Assembly (NCBI GenBank): GCA_963921425.1
Contig: OY992836.1
Span: 1,007,825-1,071,824 of the forward strand
Direction of reading: 5' to 3'
DNA from: Dryas octopetala
Taxonomy: Eukaryota; Streptophyta; Magnoliopsida; Rosales; Rosaceae
Length of the DNA: 64,000 bases
The notes below the pieces were generated by a model. The model saw only the letters and a list, made by a program, of their open reading frames with translations. It was not told the DNA's origin and did no database searches. The translations under genes were made by a program, and so were the position numbers. Positions 24,903 through 36,413 of the stretch are shown one piece after another. How positions within the stretch are numbered: the stretch's first letter is position 1; every line of letters begins with the position of its first letter.

Positions 24903-27900
24903 TGACAAGACCGCCCCCGGATTCCACCCTGAAACCCGGAGAGGTCCTGCGGGAATCCAAATTCAAGGAAAATCCTACCGAAAATTCGGCAGAACCTCCC
25001 CTGAAAATGGACTAACCCAGAAATTTCAAACCTGTTAAAAAGCACTTCTATACAGCAACCACCTCTACCACAACCAAATAGGGTCTCAGACCCAACAATT
25101 CCACAGAAATCCAACTTAAAATTTGTAGAGTGGTTATCAGAGCTGCTATTCTATTACAAGGAATTTTTACACCGAAAAATAAAATGACGCCTACTGGTTC
25201 GAGAGGGAATAGCGATGTAACCGCCTCGACGTGATTGACTCGACCTCCACCAAAGCTACTACCTGGGGGACAATTTAAAACAAAACAAGATAAACTATGA
25301 GATAACTCAGTGAGTGGACAGTTTAATAAAAACGAAAAACATAAGTAAAATTTCTGTTTCAGAAAATTCTTCAAAAACCACGTTTAACTCTAAAACCTCT
25401 CGTTACTCTTTGAAATCCCTCAGTTTTCAAACAATTTCACAAGTCTTAAGAATGTTATAAAACTCATGAAACTCAAGGAAAAGATAACTCAAAACACATT
25501 TCTCAATAGCAAATCATTTAAATTAACAAAGTCATAAAAATAATAATAAAATTGAAATCATTATAAAACTCGAAAGATATTTCTCACTTAAAATCCATAC
25601 TTAAACTCTGAATATACCAATTTCATTTTTCACCATGCTATATACCCTGAATAACCTGGCCATACACCTGTGCGGAATTCCTGCATCGCACAGGCAGGCA
25701 ATATCCTGGCCATACACACGCATGGAGTGAATCCAACACGTGCAGGCAATATCCTGGCCATACACACGCGTGGAGTGAAATCCAACACGTGCAGGCAATA
25801 TCCTGGCCATACACACATGCGAATAAAATCAGCACGTGCAGGCAATCCTGGTCATACGTGCACGCAGAGCAGCCCCCAAAGGGCAAAGCATCCCGACACA
25901 CGGCCCAAAGCCTAAATGTGTGCCGTGATGGGTCCCAAAGACCTATGTATCTGAAAATCCGGAGGGTACTGCAAATGGTGGTTTGAAAACCATCTTTCAT
26001 ACCCAAATCATAAAATCATTTTCTCATCGAAATAAAATATTATTGAAACCTTCCTTCAAAACTTAAATCAATACGCCAAAGTATATTATTTCAAATAAAT
26101 TTAGTATACATAAAACCATGCATAATATCTCAATGCCGCGCAAGATAATTTCTTAAAAATGAAGAATCACAATAAAATCATCACACATTTTGCTATCAAC
26201 TCCAAGCTTACTCAAAACTTTGAAAACGATTTATTTCCAATAAACTCTTGTATTATTAATCAAGTATGAAATCGTATATCTCTCTCGACTCTTAAAACCA
26301 AATTAATTCGTCAATCTAGTATGAAAAATCATTTAATAAGACTTAAAGTAATGACATTAATCAAACTAATGGAAATGTAAACTTTGAAAATCACAATCAT
26401 TTTTAACAAGTCCAAATCCCAAAATATTCTAACTTCATCCATACTCAAATAAAACTCGGAATAAGCAAATAAATTCAACCATAAAGTAAACAAATGTTTT
26501 TAAAACAAAAGTCCACTTACAGTGATATCCCTAGTTTCGATCCTCCGCCGAATCGTTTCGAGCCGCGGTCGTCTCGCCTATAAAATAGACAATCAACGAA
26601 ATATAATCAGTTCCGACTCAAGGCACTTAAATGTAAATGTGTGCTTAACTTAATGTCACACCCGCCTCCCATTCTAGTTCGTCGATTCCCAATCTCCACT
26701 CGTAGACCCCAAACCTCTATAAACACTCCGGAAGTTCCCCGGCTCAGCCTAACCAAAAACGTCCTAACCAAGATCAATAACTTACTCCACAATTGCCCAA
26801 AATTAATCCTTTATTCACGAATGGCAGCGGGGGTTCGGACTCGCTGCAGGAGCCGTCCAAAGTGACTGCCCCAACTCCAAATTCAACCAATTTTATTTAA
26901 TTTCGACCAAACCCATTAATTTTCTTAGTCCTAAACAACTATTGAGTTTCCTAGGGAAGGAATTTGTCCTAGACGACAACACAATAGCCCCCAAATCCAA
27001 AAACCCAAGCTAACCCGAAATGGCATCAACCCCCAACTCCAACTTCCACAAAAATTCAAAATTTCACAAACTTTAACTTAAAATCTTCAATTGGAATTCA
27101 TAGGGGTGGATAATGTCCAACAATTCTCCAAAAAAAATCCCCAAAACCAGATTTCAAAACAAACCCGAAAATAGCCTTAAATCCCATAAATTCAAGTTCC
27201 AAAATTTCAAGATTTCTGAGCTACAAAACCAGAAGAAATGAAAGCCCAAAGAAAGAGGAACAAAACCCACCTAAGATGGAAGTGATTGGCGCCGGAAAAC
27301 TGGTCGGAGAAGGGAGAGAAGCCGGCGGCCAGTGGCGCTCTTCTGACAGCAACCGCGCGCAGGGGGTGGCTGGGTTGACTGGAGGAGGGTCGGACCGAGC
27401 TGATCGGCCGACGGGGGAGGTCGCCGGTGGTCGGGGTCGATGGAAAAGCCGCCGGAAGTGGCTGGGTTGGCTGTGCGCAGAGGAGAGAGAAGAGGGTCGG
27501 GGAGAGGGAGAGAGAGAGTGTAGGCTCGTGGGGGAGGGGTGGTCGGCGCCTAGGGATGTTCGCCGGAGCTAGGGGCTGGCCAGGGGTGGCCGGTGATGGT
27601 GAGTGGGGTGGCTGGGGCTGGTGGGCGCAGGGGAGAGGGTGCGGGGGAGAGGAAAACCGAGAGAGAGAGAGTGCGGGGGTGAGAAATAGAAAGGGAGAGA
27701 GAAGGTTCTAGAGAGAGAGAGAAACTTCTAGAAAAATCTGATTTTTAAACCCAATTTGTCCATTTTACGAAATTGCCCCTCGCTTTAAATGCCCATAACT
27801 TTCAAACTGGAACTCGGATCGAAGCGTGCTACGTGTCTATGAAATCGTGGGATCGAAATCTATCTAACGGACCCAAAGTCAAAATCGAAATCTCATTTAT

Positions 27901-28078
27901 TTTAAAAGTCAACTTTTGAGTCAATCCCAAATTAAAACAAAAATTAAAAAATTAAAATCAAAACCCCTTTTTATTTTCCAAATACAATTCAACATCATTT
28001 AAAAAAAAAAAAATCTCTTAAAAACATAATTAAATAAAAATTTAAATTTCTAGTGAAAATTTGGGTCGGGTCGTTACA
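24903..28078 (-). mobile_element. Solo long LTR (type A), reverse, TSD CAGTT
   Basis: TSD CAGTT lies at 24898-24902 and 28079-28083. On the minus strand the 3176-bp LTR starts TGTAACGACCCGACCC and ends GGCGGTCTTGTCA. All type-A landmarks are present in reverse: GA-rich tract (about 27655-27722), GC-rich block (about 27275-27650), the conserved CTATAAAATAG and GTCTCGCC acceptor block near 26570, the CACGTG minisatellite (25655-25870) and CTACCTGGGGG near 25257. It was inserted into a minisatellite unit of its host LTR. Confidence 0.9.
25655..25870 (-). repeat. LTR minisatellite, reverse CACGTG type
   Basis: Four units of about 50-57 bp share GCAGGCAATATCCTGGCCAT and AACACGTGCA, the reverse complement of the arrays at 8765, 42085 and 47150. 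Confidence 0.85.
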
Positions 28079-30415
28079 CAGTTATCCTCGCTCTGCGAGT
28101 ATCTTGAGACTTTTGGGCTCGTATGACAGTTTCCCCTCTCTCCTTGGGTATCTGATTCAGTGTGAGTTGTTATTACTAAGTTTTTATGGATTTACTTAAA
28201 ATGTTACTAAAGTTTTGTACAATTGTGATTTATTTAAATTTCATGACATGTTGAGCATACTCGATTTGATTTATATTAATTATTTACTTATTGATATTGC
28301 ATCCATTTGTTTTCAAAGGTTTTGCGAAATGATTTTAAAACTGGGGAGTTCAAAGAGTGACGTGAGGTCTTAGAGAAGATTTGATTTTAAAGGAATTTGA
28401 AAGAATGAGTAACTTAAATGCTTTGTTTCTATATTTTGTCCACTCACTGAGAGTTTTCTCACATTTTATTTTTTTGACGTTCCCCCCAGGTAGTAACGAT
28501 CACTGAGGTCGGACCGTACCACGTTGAGGCATTCGAGTTTCTCATCTCCAGCTTATTGGTATAATAGTGTAACGACCCGACCCAAAGTTGACTTTTAAAA
28601 ATAATGGACTTTCGTCTTTGACTTTGAGCACGTTGAAAAGGTCTCGAGTCCATGAGTTCGTAGACACGCGGCACGCGTCAATCGGAGTTACGGTTTGAAA
28701 GTTATGGGTGTTTAAAGCGAGGGGCAATTTCGTAAAATGACAAATTTGGAGTTTAAAAATTCAGATTTCTAGAAATTTCTCTCTCTCTCTAGAACACTCT
28801 CTCTCTCCTTTATATCTCTCTCTCTCTCTCTCTCCCGCACACTCACTTCTCCCTCTCTCTCCCCGACGCCCCTCCCCTGGCACCCTCTCATCTCCGGCCT
28901 GCTCCCCTCGCCGTCCGGCCAGGAGACGGCGACGGCACCACCTCAGCCTCCCCCTTCTCTCTCTCTCCTCCCCCGATCCCTCTCTCCCCGCTGGTTTTCT
29001 CTCTCTCGGCTGGCTCTCTCTCTCTTCCCCGTGACCTCTCTCCTCGACCCTCGGTCGTCCGGCGCCGGATTTCAGTGATCTGACCGGCGTTGGACTCGCC
29101 TCCACGCCGCCGACCTTCCAGTGGGGTCCGATCAGCCAACCAAGCCGCAACTGCGGCGCAGCGACGCCGTTTCTGAACGAAGCTCTCGACGGCGACTCAA
29201 CTTTTCCGGCGAGTTCGAGGCCGACGACCACTTGGGTTCTCTTCCCCAGGCTCCGGCGAGTCCAGCCGCGTCACCCCCTTGCTCCGGTGATCGCTCACGG
29301 CGGCGAAGCGACGATGCAAAAGCCGGCGGCTTCCACCGCCGATTCCGGCGTTTCCGGCGATAATTGGCCATCGATCCAGTTGACAAAATCGATCCTCTAG
29401 GTACGGGTAATCTTTCCCCTAAGGTGTTGATGTTAAATTTTGAGATTTTAGAAATTCGATTTTAGGGTTTATGTTATTTTTGGATATCTTGAAATTGGAC
29501 TCAAATTCGTGTTGTTTTTGTGCAATTAAAGGTTCAATTATATGATTAGGATTGTTTGGAGTTCAATTTGGGTATTTTTAAGTTTGTGCCACCGCTGCCG
29601 CCGTCGGCTTCGCCACTTGTGGCGGCGGGCCAGGTGATTTTCCTTGTCAATCAGCCTCCCCAGGACATCTAAAGGTCAGTTCTAGGGTTTGTTTGCATAT
29701 TGGTGAGTGTTTGTGTGTTGTTAGGGCTGGGCAGCCACCGCGCGTGGTGGTTACCGTCCATTTCGGTCGTTGAACGGAAGTTGTGAACTCTGAATATTTA
29801 AATGTTGGTTGTCTGGTCTTAACAGGTACATGGGCTCGGGAAATCTCATTCACGATGCCGTTATGCTGCCGGATTTGGTATCCGAGCAATGGCACCGTGA
29901 AGGATATTTCTGTCTTTTACGTAGATAAATTGTGAGTGAAATTTATCGGTTTTTAAAGTAGAGTACTGTTATTAAATTGTCTGTTTTGTGTGATTTGCTG
30001 CTTTATGATAGAGGAGACTAAGTATAGGATTTAGATTATGAGAAGGAATAGATGAGGAATTGAGGCTAAGGAATTAATTGGGAATTATAGAATTGCTTTG
30101 AGGATAATCGATGAATTAGAGAAAGGAATGTTCATTGTCGAGGTTAGTGAATGATGATTAGGCAGTTATTATACAAAACGATCAAATTAATTATTGAGGA
30201 AATGCTAGTATGATTTGAGTGACAGACAAGTGATAGGTCGTGAGTAGGAGTCAACTTCGGAAAAGATTCGATGTATTTCAGACAAATAGTAAGGGTTGTT
30301 GATGATGATGCTTATGTAGATGTGAGTCTGAAAAGAAATACAAGAGGCGTTATATTGTAAAACAAGGATAGTTATGAGATGGTTTGGGAATGTTGTGATT
30401 GAGGTTGCGCGGGAA

Positions 30416-30838
30416 ATCCTGCCTGCCCGTGCATTGATACGCTCTGTACGGGAAGTGGCGAGCCTAGTTACCTGCCTGCTCGTGCATTGATACGCTCTGC
30501 ACGAGAAGTGGCGAGCATCCTGCCTGCTCGTGCATTGATACGCTCTGCACGAGAAGTGGCGAGCATCCTGCCTGCTCGTGCATTGATACGCTCTGCACGA
30601 GAAGTGGCGAGCATCCTGCCTGCTCGTGCATTGATACGCTCTGCACGAGAAGTGGCGAGTATCCTGCCTGCTCGTGCATTGATCCGCTCTGCACGAGAAG
30701 TGGCGAGCATTCCTGCCTGCTCGTGCATCGATACGCTCTGCACGAGAAGTGGCGAGCACACCTGCCTGCCTGTGCATCGATTCGCTCTGCACGGGAAGTG
30801 GCGAGCTTATCTGCCTGCTCGTGCCTATGCACGAGATG
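30416..30838 (+). repeat. 48-bp minisatellite with hairpin units
   Basis: Nine tandem units occur, most exactly 48 bp apart (starts of CGTGCATTGA at 30481, 30529, 30577, 30625). Each unit contains CTCGTGCA and TGCACGAG arms around an 11-base loop. Central units are nearly identical, and the edge units are more diverged, which is typical of recent expansion by unequal exchange or slippage. It encodes repeated peptides in several frames, but these look incidental. Confidence 0.95.
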
Positions 30839-31056
30839 TGGCGAGTTTAGTTACCGCAGTATTATGACCGACAGTTCTCCGGGTATTAGTGTGGTGTGAG
30901 ATTTCAATTTGTGGAGCATTTTGCGAAATGAAATTACATCAGTAAATGTTTTAAATGACAGTTTCAGAAAGGCATTGCGTACTGTTTAAGATATTTTAAT
31001 AGTTTTACAGCTTCAGAGTATTATTTGCTTTTCAGAGTTTGATTTACAGTTTGAGA

Positions 31057-31062
<6 letters not shown>

Positions 31063-31110
<48 letters not shown>
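31063..31110 (+). repeat. Poly-A tract of 48
   Basis: An uninterrupted run of 48 A lies inside the type-C LTR between GATGATTT and CGAGTTTGTG. Other copies have a short A-rich word (such as GATTGAAAAATGG) at the matching place. It is an expanded homopolymer, not a transcript tail: LTR sequence continues on both sides. Confidence 0.9.
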
Positions 31111-31111
<1 letters not shown>

Positions 31112-31367
31112 GAGTTTGTGAAAAGATATTAAAGCTGGGGGATTTCAAGGAGCGACGTGAGTGAAATTAGATAGTCTGTATTGTTGCTGTGTGCTCGCGT
31201 GCTTGCTAGGACTTGATTTGACTAGGACTGGGTAAGTCTAGGCTTGAATCTTGAGGAATTATGTTTATTTTGGATACTGTTGTGGATTATTGTTGAGCAT
31301 GGAACGTGAAGGATTATTTGAGGATTATAGTTTAAGTCCTTTTACTCATACGAGCTCTAGTGTGCTT

Positions 31368-31391
31368 ACCGGGTTTGTCGTATAACCTGGT
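31368..31391 (+). other. Conserved LTR hairpin with wobble pair
   Basis: The arms are ACCGGGT (31368-31374) and ACCTGGT (31385-31391). The single change from ACCCGGT would keep pairing as G-U if the plus strand is transcribed. Confidence 0.55.
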
Positions 31392-32224
31392 ACACCATGG
31401 ATGTGGTGTAGGATTTGTGTTTTGCAAGTTAAGCAGACTGAGGAAGCAGGGGGAAGAAGACGAGGCAGTGGGACCCAGAAAGATTTATTTAATTGTTTTT
31501 ACTCAGCGGTTTGTTTAAAATGTTTTTGACAGAATTATATTTACTTATGTTGTTGTGTATGGCTCAAAAATAAGAGAAAGCAGATTTAACAGTTTGATGT
31601 TCAGTATTTTTCATGGGCCCGAGGTTTGGGGTGTTTCAAATAGGATCAAGGTTTCCCTTGAAATTATTAAAATGAGATATGATTGTATAGTTGATTAGAT
31701 ATGCTCTGATTAGATTTGTATTACTTGTTGTGGGCCTGATACCTTATTTTTGGTTGTGGTAGAAGTGGTTGATGTTTTAAAAGTGCTTTTACAGGTTTTG
31801 AAATTTTTGGGATAGTCCATTTTCAGGGGAGGTTCTGCTAAATTTTCGACGCTCCCCCCAGGTAGTAACGATCACTGAGGTCGAACCGTACTTCGTTGAG
31901 GCATTCGAGTTTCTCATCTCCAGCTTATTGGTATAATAGGATCAAGGTTTCCCTTGAAATTATTAAAATGAGATATGATTGTATAGTTGATTAGATATGC
32001 TCTGATTAGATTTGTATTACTTGTTGTGGGCCTGATACCTTATTTTTGGTTGTGGTAGAGGTGGTTGCTGTTTTAGAAGTGCTTTTACAGGTTTTGAAAT
32101 TTTTGGGATAGTCCATTTTCAGGGGAGGTTCTGCCGAATTTTCGGTAGGATTTTCCTTGATTTTGGTTCTCACAGGACCTCTCCGGGTTTCAGGGTGGAA
32201 TCCGGGAGCTGTCCTGTTACAGGA

Positions 32225-32786
32225 TATTGCCTGCCTGTTCGATGCAGGAATTCCGCATAGGTGCATGCTAGGTTTTTCAGGGTATAAGCATGGTGGGATT
32301 TAATTGTTATTTTCAGGAGTTATTATATATGGGTTTGATTGAGAATTTCCTTTTTGAGTTTTATCAAGATTTCCGTATAATGTTTTAATGACTTTTTATT
32401 TTAGAAGGTTGTTTATTGAAAAGTTATATTTTGATTTACTTAAATTTCTGGAGTTTAAATGGTTTTATGACTTCCTTAAAGATTGTAAGTTGGTTTTAAA
32501 ACTGGGGAATTTCAAAGAGTGACGTGAGGTCTTAGTGGAGATTTGGTTTTAAAGGAATTTGAAAGGATGAATAACTTAATGTTTTGTTTCTTTATTTTGT
32601 CCACTCACTGAGAGTTATCTCACGTTTTCTTTATTTTGTTTATAACATTTTCCCCCCAGGTGTTATAAATCGCTGAGGTTGGGTCGTACCACGTCGAGGC
32701 AGGACTTTCAGATCTTTGGCGTCATTTCCCTTAAGTTGAGGAGTTAACTTTTATATTGTAATGAAAATTTAGTTATGCTCTGATTA
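32225..32786 (+). repeat. 3' part of the outer LTR between insertions
   Basis: This resumes the minisatellite unit cut at 22129 (TATTGCCTGCCTG and GATGCAGGAATTCCGCA), then runs through AAACTGGGGAATTTCAAAGA (32494), CCACTCACTGAGAG and the CCCCCCAG site at about 32653. It stops at the GATTA target site. Confidence 0.85.
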
Positions 32787-33109
32787 TGTAACGACCCGAC
32801 TCAAAATTTTCACTAGAAATTTAAATTTTTATTTAACTATGTTTTTAAGAGGTTTATAAAAGATGTTGGATTGTATTTTAAAGATTTTGAGATTTATTTG
32901 GAAAATAAAAAGGGTTTTGATTTATTTATTTTTGTTTTAATTTAAGCTTGACCTAAAGTTGACTTTTAAAATAAATGGTTTTTCGATTTTGACTTTGGGT
33001 CCGTCAGATAGGTTTCGATTCCACAATTTCATAGACACGTAGCACGCGTCATTTCGAGTTACGGTTTGAAAGATACGGACATGTGAAGTGAGGGGCAATT
33101 TTGTAAATT

Positions 33110-33116
33110 TATATAA
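33110..33116 (+). promoter_or_regulatory. TATA box of the type-A part of chimeric LTR
   Basis: TATATAA follows GGGGCAATTTTGTAAATT and precedes the CT-rich tract, the same arrangement as in the two LTRs of the gypsy element at 39781-48073. Confidence 0.5.
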
Positions 33117-33371
33117 GTGGGTTTTTAAATACCCAAAATCAGAAAATTTTTCTGATTTCTCTCTCTCTCTCCAGAAAATTCTACACACTTCTCCCTCTCC
33201 CTTTATTTCTCTCTCACCCCCGCACTCTCTCTCCCTGTTTTTCCTCTCCCCCGCACCCTCCCCCCTGCGCCATCACCCAGCCACCACCCCTCACCATCAC
33301 CGGCCAACGTCCCAGGCACCGACCACCCCTCGCCGACCCAACTTCACCGGCGAGACCCCCCCAGACGCCGA

Positions 33372-33406
<35 letters not shown>

Positions 33407-36385
33407 CCTCTGCGTGCGCACCTACCCACCACAGCCACCATCGCCAACCACCTCTCGCCGACCTCCACCACCGACGAGCCTCCCCCGACGCCGACCATCT
33501 TCCCCGACGCCTCCTCCAGCCAGTCCAGACCCACGTGCACAGTAACGACGCCAGAGACACCCCTCTGTCTCGTCGAATTTCGGCCAAACCCCAGCCCCTT
33601 TTGTCCCTATTTTTGGTGAGATTTCTTCCTCTTCCTTTGGGCTTGCATTTCCTAAACTGATGTTGATTAATTTTGAGTAATTGGAAATTTGAAATTTTGT
33701 GAATAATAGCCATTTTGGGATTATCTTGGGTTTTTGGATTTGGGGGCTATTGTGTTGTCGTCTAGGACAAATTCCTTCCCTAGGAAACTCAATAGTTGTT
33801 TAGGACTGAGAAAATTAATGGGTTTGGTTGAAATTAAATACAATTGGTTGAATTTGGAGTTGGGGTAGCCACTTTGGACGGCTCCTGCAGTGAGTCCGAA
33901 CCCCCGCTGCCATTCGTGAATAAAGGATTAATTTTGGGCAATTGTGGAGTGAGTTATTGATCTTGGTTAGGACGTTTTGGTTAGGCTGAGCCGGGGAGCT
34001 TCCGGAGTGTTTATGTAGGGGTTTGGGGTCTACGAGTGGAGGTTGGGAATCGTCGAGCTAGAATGGGAGTCCGGTGTGATGTTAAGTTAAGCACACATTT
34101 ACGTTTAAGTGCCTTGAGTCGGAACTAATTATATTTCGTTGATTGTTTATTCTATAGGTGACACGGCTGTGGCTCGTGACGATCCAGCGGAGGATCGAAG
34201 CTAGGGATATCACTGTGAGTGGACTTTTGTTTTAAAAACATTTTGTTTACTTTATGGTTGAATTTATTTGCTTATCCTGAGTTTTATTTGAGTATGGTTT
34301 GAGTTAAAATAATTTGGGGTTCGATTTGTTATAAATGATTATGATTAATGTCTTTACTTTAAGTCTTATTAAATAATTTTTCATACAAGATTGATGAACT
34401 AATTTGGTTTTATGAGTCGATAGAGATATACGATTTCAAACGTGATTTATACAAGAATTTATTGAAAGGAAATTGATTTCAAAGTTTTGAGTAAGCCTTG
34501 AGTTGATAGCGAAATGTGTGATAATCTCATTGGGATTCTTCATTTTTAAGAAATTATTTTGCGTGGCATTGAGATATTATGAATGGTTTTATGTATACTA
34601 AAATTTTTTGAAATAATACACTTTGGCGTATTGATTTAAGGTTTGAAGGAAGGTTTCAATAATATTTTCTTTCGATGAGAAAATGATTTTTATGATTTGG
34701 TTATGGAAGATGGTTTTCAAACCACCTTTGCAGTACCCTCCAGGTTATCAGATTTAATAGGTCTTTGGGACCCATCACGGCACACATATAGGCTTTGGGC
34801 CGTGTGTCGGGATGCTTCGCCCTTTGGGGACTGCTCTGCGTTCACGTACGACCAGGATTGCCTGCACGTGTTGGATTTTACTCCACACGTGTGTATGGCC
34901 AGGATATTGCCTGCCTGTGCGATGCAGGAATTCTGCATAGGTGTATGGCCAGGTTATTCAGGGTATATAGCATGGTGGAAAATGAATTTGGTTATTTTCA
35001 GAATTATTAAATATGTTTTTAAGTGAGGGATTTCTTTTGAATTCTATCAAGGTTGTTGTTACGATGTTTTACGGTTCGTTTGTTTTAAGAAATTGTTATC
35101 TTGAGAAAATATATATTGTTTTATGAGATTCTTTAAGTTTAAATAAACTTTATGGTTTTAAACAGGGGGATTTCAAAGAGTGACGTGAGGTCTTAGAGCT
35201 AAACGTGGTTTTGAAGGATTTTCTGAAACAGGAAGTTTACTTTTATTTTCGTTTCTATTAAACTGTCCACTCACTGAATTTGTCTCACGGTTTATCTTGT
35301 TTTGTTTTAAATTGTCCCCCCCCCCCAGGTAGTAGCTTTGGTGGAGGTCGAGCCAATCACGTCGAGGCGGTTACATCCATATTCCTTCTCGGACCAGTAG
35401 GCGTCATTTTATTTTTCGGTGTAAAATTCTTTGTAATAGATTAGAGGCTCTGATAACCACTTTAAATATTTAGTTGGTTTCTCTGTGAAATTGTTGGGTC
35501 TGAGACCCTATTTGGTTGTGGTAGAGGTGGTTGATGACTTAGAAGTGCTTTTAACAGGTTTTGAAATTCTGGGTTAGTCAATTTTCAGGGGAGGTTCTGC
35601 CGAAATTTCGGTAGGATTTTCCTTGAATTTGGATTCCCGCAGGACCTCTTCGGGTTTCAGGGTGGAATCCGGGGGCGGTCCTGTCAACCGCTCGTATGGA
35701 GTGACCCTCCGTACGAGATTGTGGCCAGGATACGAGCCTGCTCGTATGGAGTAATCCTTCCGTACGAGATTGTGGCCAGGATTTGAGCCTGCCCAAGTGC
35801 GGGATTGTGGCCAGGACACTGTCTACAGTACAGGTACGAGAATGATGTGAGTTTTAAGAATAAGTGTTTCGAGATATCAGCTTCTAAGGATAAATTCAGT
35901 TCAGAGTTTGATTTACGGTTGAGGGGATTTAAAAATGGTTTTGAAAGACGAGATTTTTGAAAGTAGTTATAAAGCTGGAGGATTTCCAAGAAACGAAGTG
36001 TGAGAAATTAGATAGATGGTTGTTTGGTTGCTTGTACTGCATTTGTTTGCTAGGACTTAGTAAAGTCTAGGCTTGAATCGTGAGGACGGAAATGATGGTG
36101 TCTATGCATTGAGGTTATTAATTAGGATGTGAATGATTGAGGTTGAGGTTAATGGTTGATGATTAGGCAATTGATTTGTCAAAGTATAATTATTATTATT
36201 GATGGAATATTAGGTGATTGAAGAATTTCGGACTTATGAGGATTAATTAGTCACGCCTTGGATTTATTGCAAATATTTTGTGGATTGTAAATTGAGATAA
36301 CTGACAAAAGTATTTTGAGGCCTTGTGATTTCTTAACAAGGATAAATATTTACGTCATTTCATTCATACGAGCTCTAGTGAGCTT

Positions 36386-36413
36386 ACCGGGTTATTTGTT
36401 TGAATGACCCGGT
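36386..36413 (+). other. Conserved LTR hairpin
   Basis: Arms ACCGGGT (36386-36392) and ACCCGGT (36407-36413) enclose a 14-base loop. They lie about 45 bp upstream of the acceptor-like TTTTGCAG at 36451-36458. Confidence 0.7.

Larger units (their letters stand above)
28568..31638 (+). mobile_element. Solo long LTR (type C), TSD AATAG
   Basis: TSD AATAG lies at 28563-28567 and 31639-31643. It is 3071 bp, starts TGTAACGACCCGACCCAAAG and ends GGGGTGTTTCA. The leader found in longer relatives is missing: the start runs directly into the U3 core GTTGACTTTTAA, as if deleted between two copies of GACCCAAA. Further landmarks are CT-rich tract and GC-rich block (28780-29370), GTTAAGACCAGAC-type block in sense orientation (about 29815), 48-bp minisatellite (30416-30838), poly-A (31063-31110) and hairpin (31368-31391). 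Confidence 0.9.
28476..32160 (+). repeat. Tandem duplication, one copy split by an LTR
   Basis: A segment of about 296 bp, from CCCCCCAGGTAGTAACGATC through TTATTGGTATAATAG and GATCAAGGTTTCCC to AATTTTCGAC, occurs twice. Copy 1 is 28476-28567 plus 31644-31851 and is split by the solo LTR 28568-31638. Copy 2 is about 31852-32160 and is uninterrupted. Copy 2 therefore shows the empty target site GGTATAATAGGATC once, with AATAG not duplicated. Confidence 0.85.
22130..32219 (+). mobile_element. Solo long LTR with two nested LTRs
   Basis: TSD CAGGA lies at 22125-22129 and 32220-32224; the site was inside a minisatellite unit of the host LTR. It starts TGTAACGACCCGACCC and ends GCTGTCCTGTTA (terminal CA changed to TA). 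An internal TTTGTAAGACCCTG at about 22331 corresponds to the start used by type-C LTRs. Its own DNA is 22130-24902, 28084-28567 and 31644-32219; the remainder is two later solo LTRs. It also carries a tandem duplication of about 296 bp near its 3' end. Confidence 0.88.

Noticed and set aside
30205-30792. Repeated-peptide protein from the minisatellite (195 codons)
   Set aside because: Open frames occur in several frames on both strands because the 48-bp unit is a multiple of three and lacks stops. No start context or conservation was seen.
30416-30838. Regular 48-bp repeats resembling a CRISPR array
   Set aside because: Units are contiguous with no unique spacers, lie inside a plant LTR, and have relatives at the same LTR position in other copies. 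It is a minisatellite.
31063-31110. Poly-A tail of a LINE, SINE or processed pseudogene
   Set aside because: LTR sequence continues on both sides in the same order as in sister copies, and no TSD flanks the tract.
33088-33660. 190-codon Pro/Ser/His-rich open frame
   Set aside because: Low-complexity composition from CT and CCACC runs in LTR leader sequence; sister copies have different lengths and frames.
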